From NCBI GenBank assembly GCA_949300145.1, contig CASGDA010000006.1:1-64000 (forward strand): a stretch of DNA of 64,000 nucleotides, read 5' to 3'. The DNA comes from an uncultured Treponema sp. Lineage in GTDB: Bacteria > Spirochaetota > Spirochaetia > Treponematales > Treponemataceae. How positions within the stretch are numbered: position 1 is the stretch's first letter; each line of letters opens with the position of its first letter. The position numbers and the translations under genes were made by a program. Shown here in pieces: positions 57,757-64,000 of this stretch. The notes beneath the pieces are model-generated. The model made no database searches. It was not told the DNA's origin and worked only from the letters and a program-made list of their open reading frames with translations.

Positions 57757-60027
57757 TCACCCGCCCTGCGAAAGTTCCGCATTGACGCAGAGCACACGGC
57801 AGCGCTCCGGCCTGCGGATATAAAACGAAAAATACACATCCCGCTCGGAAGAGCCGGGGAATATGATTTTCTTTACCCCGGAGAAAGGCTCCTCCCCGGA
57901 GAAAAGCTCATCCGGCCTGTCGCCGCACCTGACAACCGGGAAAAAGGAATCCTCGAACCGGATAATAAGGTCCACAATCCTTTTCCTGGAATCCGGGACG
58001 GAGTTTACAACCGGCATGGAACGCACCATGCTTGTATACTCCCACCCGCAGTAAACCGTATCCCCTTCCTCCGCAAACCCTTCCGGATCCTCCCCGTGCC
58101 GCAGAGTCTTCCCCGTGGAAGCATTGTAGAAGACGGCCTCTTCATCCGGGAACACAAACCCTTCCCCGTTTTCCCCCGTACCGTCTTCCGTATTCCGTGT
58201 ATCCGGGGGGTCCCCTCCGTCTTCATCCGGTACACCCCCGGTGCCGTCCCCCGGTGTTCCTTCCGTACCTCCGCCGGGAACATCTTCCCCGGACTTTTCC
58301 GGCACTTCCCATCCGTCAAGGTACACTTCCCGGCTTTCGTCCATAACTTCGAGGAACCATTCATCCCCGTACCGTACCGCCGCATACACCAGATCCACGC
58401 CGTCCGTACCCCTTGTCACGGCGCAGCTTTCTATTTTCCCCCTGCCGTGCGTAAGGCGCGCCCATGCCATGATCCCGTTTGTCTTGTCGTACAGGAGGAC
58501 TGCCGCCGTACCGTCTTCGCGGGTAATGATTATCCGGCTGTACGGGTTGGACATATACACAAAGTCCACCGCACGGCTTTCCCTCATCAGGTGGTCGGCA
58601 AGGACGGCAATGTCGTTTGTCCGGAACCCGTCGGACTGTCCGCTGTAGTAGTATTCCCGTATACCCTTCCTGCCGTGGGAAAGGAATATGACTGCGGCGT
58701 CAACGGGTCTCCCCTGCACGCTGTCGGAGCCGAAACGCCCGTTTAGCTCCGCCGCAATGGAAAGCGCCGTAACGGAAGGCGGGATGAACCATACGGACGA
58801 TTCCGTGCCAAGGACAAGGCTCCGGTTTGTGGCAAGCCAGCGGATTGCGTCGTTCTGGTCGCTAGCGATTTCAAAGAAAAACGCGCAGTCGCTTGTCGTC
58901 AGGCATGTGTCCGCCGTGGTGGTCTCGTAGTCCTCGCTGCTCGGCGTGGTCGCCGTCTTCCACAGCTGCACGGACATAACCTGCGCCCGCTGGTCTTCCG
59001 TGATGACTGCGGCCTTGTCAATCTGGATTGTGGTGCTTGTCATGGTGATGACTTTGGCGCCCACCGGGATATACGTGCCCGTGACGTAATAATCCGTCTC
59101 GTCCTCTGATATAACCTGCGTAAGGTCCTGGGATACGTTGGTCAGAAGCGTCTTCCCGTCGGAAATGTCCCCCGTCTTGATGTCTGCGGAAAAAAGGTGT
59201 ATGTCCGCGTCCCGCAGGACCTTGTTTGTCGTAATGTAGCGGTTATATGTCGAAAAGTCATTGTACTTTGTGCCGGACGAATCAGGCGCGCGGCTCGCCC
59301 ATACCTTCTGCCTGTTCCGGTTTGTGGACGCAAGCCACAACCGGTTGTTAAAAAAGGCCACGCAACCCGGATACTTGTCGTCCGCCGCAAACATTTCCGT
59401 GTCCGTTTCAATGCCTTCCGGTTCCTTTGCCGCCTCCCATTCCTGTTTTTCCGCGTTGAACTGGTAAAGCGTCCCCTCGAAAAGGCAGAACTGTCCGTCA
59501 ACGCCTGCGGCCGGAAGCTCCCCTTCCGGCTTGAGCACAAACCCGAAATCGTCATCAATGTGTATTTCCGGGTGGAAGTTGAATGCCATGTCGCCGTACT
59601 CGAATGTACCCGTGGCAAAATCCCACCTTACGGAAAACGGCGGGTGGTTGCGCTGTACGAAAATCATCGTGTCATAATTCTGCGCGTACTGTATCTCGTT
59701 GATTTCCGCAATGGAATTGTACCCGGTTTCGATGACGACTTTTTCCCCGTCAATGTCAACCATCTGCACGCCGTTCTTCCAGATATATATCCGTTCCGGA
59801 AGGAACTCGAATATAAAGGACGTATCCGCGTCAAGGATAAAGGGGATAAGCCTGCACTGCCCGGAGAGCCTGCCGGTTCGTGCAAACCCTGTCCTGCGCT
59901 TTATGCCGCCTGTAGGGATGACGACAAAGTTTTCCATCCGGGATACGCCGGAGAAATACTGTGCAATGTCGCTGCGCCCGTTGAGGGAAGGCGAAAGCTC
60001 CCCGGCGGCAAAGCTGGTGATAATCAC
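57757..60027 (-). CDS. Tail tubular protein B (gp12-like)
   Basis: 756 residues. The N-terminus MIITSFAAGELSPSLNGRSD with VVIPTGGIKRRTGFARTG is characteristic of short-tail nozzle proteins. Central beta-rich propeller-like region; a Gly/Pro/Asp-rich insert near 580-620 is probably an exposed loop. It forms the distal tail tube. Its start overlaps the tubular A stop by four bases. Confidence 0.85.
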   Translation of the reverse strand: MIITSFAAGELSPSLNGRSDIAQYFSGVSRMENFVVIPTGGIKRRTGFARTGRLSGQCRLIPFILDADTSFIFEFLPERIYIWKNGVQMVDIDGEKVVIETGYNSIAEINEIQYAQNYDTMIFVQRNHPPFSVRWDFATGTFEYGDMAFNFHPEIHIDDDFGFVLKPEGELPAAGVDGQFCLFEGTLYQFNAEKQEWEAAKEPEGIETDTEMFAADDKYPGCVAFFNNRLWLASTNRNRQKVWASRAPDSSGTKYNDFSTYNRYITTNKVLRDADIHLFSADIKTGDISDGKTLLTNVSQDLTQVISEDETDYYVTGTYIPVGAKVITMTSTTIQIDKAAVITEDQRAQVMSVQLWKTATTPSSEDYETTTADTCLTTSDCAFFFEIASDQNDAIRWLATNRSLVLGTESSVWFIPPSVTALSIAAELNGRFGSDSVQGRPVDAAVIFLSHGRKGIREYYYSGQSDGFRTNDIAVLADHLMRESRAVDFVYMSNPYSRIIITREDGTAAVLLYDKTNGIMAWARLTHGRGKIESCAVTRGTDGVDLVYAAVRYGDEWFLEVMDESREVYLDGWEVPEKSGEDVPGGGTEGTPGDGTGGVPDEDGGDPPDTRNTEDGTGENGEGFVFPDEEAVFYNASTGKTLRHGEDPEGFAEEGDTVYCGWEYTSMVRSMPVVNSVPDSRKRIVDLIIRFEDSFFPVVRCGDRPDELFSGEEPFSGVKKIIFPGSSERDVYFSFYIRRPERCRVLCVNAELSQGG

Positions 60028-60755
60028 AAGCCCTCCCCAAGTCCGATCTGATCAGCCCACCACGGGTGCGGGCGTTCCTTTGCGCGGCTGTGCGCAACGG
60101 ACGCCTTTACGGCCTTGTTTTCCGCAATCATGCTTTCCTGTATGAGCATGGAATAGAGCTGCTTGTCGCCCGTTATCTTGAGCGCAATCTTGGCGGCAAG
60201 GCGCGTTTCGATGTATTCGGACAATATTGCGTCCGGGCGGAACTCCCTGTATCCGGGATAATCATCCCCGGATATGCACCAGTATTCTGTGTCCGGGTCG
60301 AACACTTCCGCCGGAACAAAATCCCCCGTTTCCGGATCCTTTGTGTAGTACTCCTTTTCCGCAAAACCTTCTTCGTCCGGGTATCCGCGGACATAGGGGG
60401 ATGTCTTGCCGTCGGAAACATAGATAAGGCATGCGTCAGGCTCGTCCGTGTAAAGCAGGCGCCCTTCCGTCATAAAGTCCTTCCGTCCGGGGATTTCAAC
60501 CGGTTTGGCGCAGTCTTCCGGCAGAAGGTAGACATACGCATACCGCGTCAGGTTTTCTTCTTCCGCTGCTTCCAGCCGCGCGCGCCTTGTCTGGCTCGTC
60601 CACTCCGTATTTGCCAGCGTCTCGAGTATGGTCGGCAGGTAAAACGCCTTTATGAGCCGCCATACAGTGGATTCGTTTTCGATGTCCGTATCGGACAACG
60701 GTTCCTGCCCTGCCTTTGCAAGCGCCCTGTCCGTAATTCCCCGGTCTATGTTCAT
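60024..60755 (-). CDS. Tail tubular protein A (gp11-like)
   Basis: 243 residues. ITDRALAKAGQEPLSDTDIE and the following LIKAFYLPTILETLANTEWT are typical of the gp11/adaptor family, which joins portal and tail. The C-terminal SEYIETRLAAKIALKITGDK is also typical. A terminator lies upstream of it. Confidence 0.82.
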   Translation of the reverse strand: MNIDRGITDRALAKAGQEPLSDTDIENESTVWRLIKAFYLPTILETLANTEWTSQTRRARLEAAEEENLTRYAYVYLLPEDCAKPVEIPGRKDFMTEGRLLYTDEPDACLIYVSDGKTSPYVRGYPDEEGFAEKEYYTKDPETGDFVPAEVFDPDTEYWCISGDDYPGYREFRPDAILSEYIETRLAAKIALKITGDKQLYSMLIQESMIAENKAVKASVAHSRAKERPHPWWADQIGLGEGL

Positions 60756-60763
60756 ACAAGTAC

Positions 60764-60794
60764 AAAAAGCCTTCCCCTTTTTACGGGGGAAGGC
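60764..60794 (-). terminator. Terminator upstream of tail tubular genes
   Basis: On the minus strand GCCTTCCCCC-GTAAAAA-GGGGAAGGC is followed by TTTTTG. It separates the head-gene transcript from the tail genes, so the tail block needs read-through or its own promoter. Confidence 0.75.
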
Positions 60795-60800
60795 GGTCTG

Positions 60801-61052
60801 TCAGAGTTTCCGGAAATAATCCGGAACAACCGTCCCCTCCGGGAGCTCGATGGTGTCGCCCTCATCGATGAACATTCCGTGCCAGAAGCACCGTGTCCGT
60901 GTGCGGTAGCGTACCAGCTTCTTCCTGGTCACCTTCCCGGTTTCTTTTTCAGTTTCTTTTTCAGCTTCTTTTTCAGCTTCTTTTTCAGCTTCTTTTTCAG
61001 CTTCTTTTTCAGCTTCCGCCGCCGGTTGTTTTACCGGCTCAAGGTCCGTCAT
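60801..61052 (-). CDS. Small protein with AEKE tandem repeats
   Basis: 83 residues. Residues about 13-40 are (A/T)EKE repeats encoded by 12-bp tandem units, then KVTRKKLVRYRTRTRCFWHG and a short beta-like end (DEGDTIELPEGTVVPDYFRK). The C-terminal part resembles small SH3-like head-completion proteins found in this position. Repeat number may vary. GGAGGTG precedes ATG 61052. Confidence 0.6.
   Translation of the reverse strand: MTDLEPVKQPAAEAEKEAEKEAEKEAEKEAEKETEKETGKVTRKKLVRYRTRTRCFWHGMFIDEGDTIELPEGTVVPDYFRKL
60941..61012. repeat. 12-bp in-frame tandem repeat (6 units)
   Basis: Two units of TTTCTTTTTCAG followed by four of CTTCTTTTTCAG, the last four identical. Each unit encodes four residues on the minus strand. 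Confidence 0.9.
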
Positions 61053-61065
61053 ACCTGCACCTCCT

Positions 61066-61446
61066 TCACTTGCCCACGTAGGGGTCGATCCAAGCCTTGA
61101 TCTCGCCGGAAGAGAATGTCCCGGTGGTCACCACGGAAACCTTGAGATGGTCTCCCTCGTACCCGCGCGGAATCCCGATGTTGAACCCCGCGCCAAGCGT
61201 AAGGTCGGCAAGCGGGATTTCCTCCGTCTTGGCAATCACCTTGTACCCACTGTCACCTACACCGGCCTCCACGCGGATCACAACGTTGGTGCCTCCCGCA
61301 GCTGCTTCCGTCACGGCCGCATGTACGGACATTCCGCCTGCGTCAGTCCCGCCCAGATTCACCACGTTTTCGCTGTAGTAGGTTCCGGCCGTCTGGGCAA
61401 TGTCCACTGCGCCGAACTCCAGCATTTTGTCTGCTCTGCCGATCAT
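61066..61446 (-). CDS. Bbp16-like capsid cement protein
   Basis: 126 residues starting MIGRADKMLEFGAVDIAQTA, then beta-rich Gly/Ala strands (GGTNVVIRVEAGVGDSGYKV; YEGDHLKVSVVTTGTFSSGE). This matches the small capsid cement protein that follows the major capsid gene in BPP-1-like phages. GGAGG precedes ATG 61446; longer open frames overlap the capsid gene. Confidence 0.75.
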   Translation of the reverse strand: MIGRADKMLEFGAVDIAQTAGTYYSENVVNLGGTDAGGMSVHAAVTEAAAGGTNVVIRVEAGVGDSGYKVIAKTEEIPLADLTLGAGFNIGIPRGYEGDHLKVSVVTTGTFSSGEIKAWIDPYVGK

Positions 61447-61471
61447 GTCTGCCTCCTTGTCCCTTTCCCGG

Positions 61472-62446
61472 TCATGCCACAACGGATTCCGTGTTGAGGA
61501 TGGAATCACACCGGCGGATCCGCATGTCGCGGATCATGTTGAGGTCGCGTCCCCACGGGTCCTTGGACGTGTACACCACGTTTGCCTTGTCCACCGTGGC
61601 AAGGTCAAAAAGGCTCATCACGTCGCGGTTGCACAATACGGATACCGTCCCGTCCCCCTGCGGAAGGAAGGACTTGTACTTGAGGATGAGCTTGATCAGC
61701 TCCTCTCCGTTGAGGCTGGCAGATGTGATGTCCACATTGCAGATCCGGATGACGGACTGCTTGTGTCCTACCGCAAGCCCGTAGTCAAGCTGGTAGTAGA
61801 TACGGTACGCCTCCATTTTGCCGCCGCTGGGAGCCTCCACCGTCTGGATACCCTTGTCCTCCATGCTTACACCCAGCCCGGACGCACCGCGCGGGTAAAT
61901 GCACTTGGCGAACTGCTGCCCCCATTTGACAAGGTAGATGGACGTCTGCTTGCCTGCCGTCTTACCGCCCGCGGAAAAACAGTTGTCCCCGTTGAGTTTG
62001 TCCCTCCGTACCGCCAGCCCGTCAATGCAGGCGGGGTCAAGGGAATGGTTGCCGTAAAACAGGTCTGTGGCCTGCTCCTGTGCCAGCCCGTCGATGAATG
62101 CCACCTGCTCGCTCATCAAAAAGCCCTGCGGGTCTGCGTGGTTGCGCACAAGGGAGGCGTCAACCTCGGAGTAGATTGCCAGCTGGGCCACCACGTCGTG
62201 GATAACCTTGGTCTGGCTTGCGGACGTGCCCACACCCTGGTTGTAGATACGCCGCTGTCCCTTGGGCAGTGCCGTGCGCACAACTGCCGTGTTGACGGTA
62301 CGGTCGTTTGCCTCCACTACGGGCGCGTCAAGCAGGATCTCATTGGAGAGTGTAAGCTCCTCGATAATCCGCCGCTGGTCGTCTGATACCCCGCCGCGCT
62401 TGACCGCCTCGATGGCCGTCAGTCTGTCGCTGCTGTTAAGCGTCAT
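61472..62446 (-). CDS. Major capsid protein (BPP-1-like podophage)
   Basis: 324 residues. SNEILLDAPVVEANDRTVNT, a VGTSASQTKVIHDVVAQLAI E-loop region and the conserved helix LKYKSFLPQGDGTVSVLCNR fit HK97-fold capsids of BPP-1-like phages. It overlaps the scaffold stop by four bases. Several cysteines are present but none is diagnostic. Confidence 0.82.
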   Translation of the reverse strand: MTLNSSDRLTAIEAVKRGGVSDDQRRIIEELTLSNEILLDAPVVEANDRTVNTAVVRTALPKGQRRIYNQGVGTSASQTKVIHDVVAQLAIYSEVDASLVRNHADPQGFLMSEQVAFIDGLAQEQATDLFYGNHSLDPACIDGLAVRRDKLNGDNCFSAGGKTAGKQTSIYLVKWGQQFAKCIYPRGASGLGVSMEDKGIQTVEAPSGGKMEAYRIYYQLDYGLAVGHKQSVIRICNVDITSASLNGEELIKLILKYKSFLPQGDGTVSVLCNRDVMSLFDLATVDKANVVYTSKDPWGRDLNMIRDMRIRRCDSILNTESVVA

Positions 62447-63207
62447 GTCTTTGCTCCTGTAAGTCCTTTGAATTTAAACGATCCGCCCTGTGACGTCGGT
62501 ACGTAGGTGTCCGCCTGCCCCTCGTTTTTAAGCGGCTGCCTGGGCTCGCTCCCGCTTTCGCCGAGTGCGATAAAGAGTTTGACCACGGCAGGATGGTAGA
62601 GCACGCCGGATTCCTGCAAAACCCTGCCAAGCTCGTTCCCTCCGTGCGCGTCAATGCCTTTCTTGAGCATCCGGATTTTTTCCGTGTACCTGCTCCCGTA
62701 CTCCTTGCGCAATGCGGCGTCCGTGGATTCCAGCAGCTGTTTCTTCGCCGCCTCCTGCCCGCGGACATAATCCACGCCCATGTCCTTCAGGGCTCCGAAA
62801 ATTTTTTTCGCCTGCTCGTCCGTCAGGTTGCTGTCATAGGCAAGCTGTCTGAGCTTCCCGTCCGCGTCGTCAAAGCTGTAGCCGTCCGGTTTGTCCGGCC
62901 GCCCGAGACGGCGCCAGAATGCCTGTCTGTCCCCGTCGCTTGTCTTGTCGTCGGGGATGACAACGCTCCTTTCCGCCGCCTCGGCAAGCTCGGCATACCG
63001 TCCCGCCAGGTCTCCGATCTTGGCAAACTGCGCAAGCTTTGCCGCCTTGTCCGGGTTGCCCTTGATGTCGTCAGGTAACTGCTCCATCCACGCCGGGTAT
63101 TTTGCCGGGCTCCCATTGCCGTCCCCCTTGGCAGGTTCCCCGCCGGTCCCTCCGGCCAACACTCCGTCCAGCGTATCCGGCCCCCCTACTGCATTGTCAC
63201 TGCCCAT
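62443..63207 (-). CDS. Capsid scaffold protein
   Basis: 254 residues: disordered Gly/Ala N-terminus, FWRRLGRPDKPDGYSFDDAD motif, long charged helices (LTDEQAKKIFGALKDMGVDY) and a basic end KFKGLTGAKT. These are standard features of podophage scaffold proteins, and it precedes the capsid gene. ATG 63207 follows GAGGAG; a GTG lies two codons upstream. Confidence 0.75.
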   Translation of the reverse strand: MGSDNAVGGPDTLDGVLAGGTGGEPAKGDGNGSPAKYPAWMEQLPDDIKGNPDKAAKLAQFAKIGDLAGRYAELAEAAERSVVIPDDKTSDGDRQAFWRRLGRPDKPDGYSFDDADGKLRQLAYDSNLTDEQAKKIFGALKDMGVDYVRGQEAAKKQLLESTDAALRKEYGSRYTEKIRMLKKGIDAHGGNELGRVLQESGVLYHPAVVKLFIALGESGSEPRQPLKNEGQADTYVPTSQGGSFKFKGLTGAKT

Positions 63208-63218
63208 GTACACACTCC

Positions 63219-63494
63219 TCAGTTATTGTTGTCCCCGGCACACTCTGCCGCGTGCCGTGCCATATAATCGCTTATCATTACCGTATCCCGTATGCCCATA
63301 CGCTCGGTAACCAGCGCAACCGCATAATTGCGCAGTGCAACGTCCGCCTCCGTGTAGCACGGCGCAAAAAAACGCAGGTCGGTCAAAAGGACGTTAAAGA
63401 CAACCTGTCCCTTTCCGCCGGAAAAAACCTCGCGGAAACAGTCCCGCAAGTACTGTGCCTGCTCCTCAGGCGTATCACCCGGCAGCCTGTCCAT
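63219..63494 (-). CDS. Bbp19-like phage protein
   Basis: 91 residues. FREVFSGGKGQVVFNVLLTD then YTEADVALRNYAVALVTERM matches the small Bbp19-type proteins that lie between portal and scaffold genes in this phage group. ATG 63494 is preceded by GGGGG. It overlaps the portal stop by 20 bp. Confidence 0.7.
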   Translation of the reverse strand: MDRLPGDTPEEQAQYLRDCFREVFSGGKGQVVFNVLLTDLRFFAPCYTEADVALRNYAVALVTERMGIRDTVMISDYMARHAAECAGDNNN

Positions 63495-64000
63495 CCATAC
63501 CCCCTGTAAGCTGTCTGTTGAGCTCCGCCATAACGGAGCCCGGCTCCGCCTTATGCCCCAGCTTGTCCGCATTGCGCATAAGCTCCTGCCCCTGCTGCTG
63601 TGCCATTGCGGCAGCCTGCTGTTGTGCCTGCTGCTGTGCCCTCTGCTGCCTTATCGCCTTGACGTCATCGTCCTCCCGGATAACCGCCTGCGGCATACCC
63701 TGTCCCTCCATTGCACGCTTCATCAGCTCGTCCGCGTCAATCCAGTCCCCGGCGTTGGGGAATATCTGCATAATCGGTGCGGCAAGCTGCAAAGCCTGCG
63801 CAATGCCGCCCATTGTGTGGTATTTCTTTTGGCTGTACGCCAGCGGGCCGATAAAATCAACCTTCATCGGTGCGCCGGTGCCTGCAATGGATTCCGGCGC
63901 CGGGGGAATCCGCCCGGACTTGCTCAGGATGTCAAAGGACCGGGATATGATCTTGCGCAGCGTATCGTTGAGGGAGACGACAAGGCTGGACAGTACCGCG
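63475..64000 (-). CDS. Portal (head-to-tail connector) protein, 5' part outside window
   Basis: The frame is open to the window edge. Visible C-terminal residues include SFDILSKSGRIPPAPESIAG, MKVDFIGPLAYSQKKYHTMG, FPNAGDWIDADELMKRAMEG and a Gln/Ala-rich tail (QQQAQQQAAAMAQQQGQEL). These are hallmarks of podophage head-tail connector proteins. ATG 63867 is an internal methionine and not the start. Confidence 0.85.
   Translation of the reverse strand, partial: AVLSSLVVSLNDTLRKIISRSFDILSKSGRIPPAPESIAGTGAPMKVDFIGPLAYSQKKYHTMGGIAQALQLAAPIMQIFPNAGDWIDADELMKRAMEGQGMPQAVIREDDDVKAIRQQRAQQQAQQQAAAMAQQQGQELMRNADKLGHKAEPGSVMAELNRQLTGGMDGQAAG

Larger units (their letters stand above)
33529..64000 (-). 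mobile_element. Element 2: transposase-bearing short-tailed prophage, right end outside window
   Basis: GC-rich block, unlike prophage 1. All phage genes run leftward: portal, Bbp19-like, scaffold, capsid, cement, tail tubular A and B, internal virion proteins, giant polyvalent protein, fibres, lysis. At the extreme left a DDE transposase runs rightward and overlaps the last lysis gene by 19 bp. The left end interrupts the gpP-like gene of prophage 1. Layout and proteins resemble BPP-1-like podophages. Confidence 0.8.

Noticed and set aside
60901..61012. Pyrimidine-rich tract as a regulatory element
   Set aside because: It is the coding repeat for AEKE units of the small minus-strand protein and needs no other explanation.

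Overview
The window looks like chromosome of a spirochaete, most likely a Treponema. This is inferred from the style of the chromosomal proteins (XRE regulator, hemerythrin, MarR/MATE pair) and an interspersed GC-rich repeat; no rRNA or tRNA is present to prove it. Three base-composition zones are visible by eye: ordinary chromosome (about 0.86-7.5 kb), an AT-richer prophage (about 7.6-33.5 kb) and a GC-rich prophage (about 33.5-64 kb, running off the right edge). The first 0.86 kb is a decaying fragment of what looks like a Firmicutes-type mobile element.

Chromosomal part: aldo/keto reductase plus PPC-domain protein, a MarR regulator driving a MATE exporter through a promoter with two matching operators, an acyltransferase divergent from an XRE regulator with palindromic operators between them, a SnoaL-like protein and a bacteriohemerythrin-like protein. 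A 129/130-bp repeat occurs twice.

Prophage 1 is a contractile-tailed phage with a lambda-type head (small and large terminase, portal, ClpP-like protease with a nested scaffold, gpD, gpE) and a Mu-type tail (sheath, tube, frameshifted chaperone, tape measure, DNA-circularisation protein, LysM/gpP). Its lysis genes lie between portal and protease. It encodes three DNA methyltransferases. Its integrase and one methyltransferase are broken by one extra base in a C7 and a G10 tract. Two repeated signals organise it: GGTATAGCGA placed 39-40 nt before the start codon of four genes that lack a clear Shine-Dalgarno, and an 18-bp palindrome ACTAYTCACGTGAGTAGT found five times at gene boundaries. Two cargo genes run against the operon from their own promoters.

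Prophage 1 stops inside its gpP gene, where element 2 begins. Element 2 is a short-tailed phage related in layout to Bordetella phage BPP-1 (portal, Bbp19-like, scaffold, capsid, Bbp16-like cement, tail tubular A and B, internal virion proteins). It has a 3457-residue polyvalent protein, a tail-fibre cluster, a glycosyltransferase/radical-SAM fusion, an AT-rich cassette joining a fibre tip to an outer-membrane barrel, a lysis cassette and, at its left end, a DDE transposase of the ISNCY type. The transposase gene overlaps the terminal spanin gene tail-to-tail, which suggests that it belongs to the phage and is how the phage integrates. The best candidates for something undescribed are this transposase-bearing podophage, the fixed-distance GGTATAGCGA box, the LFQ-punctuated giant protein, and the fibre/GT-rSAM/outer-membrane cassette.
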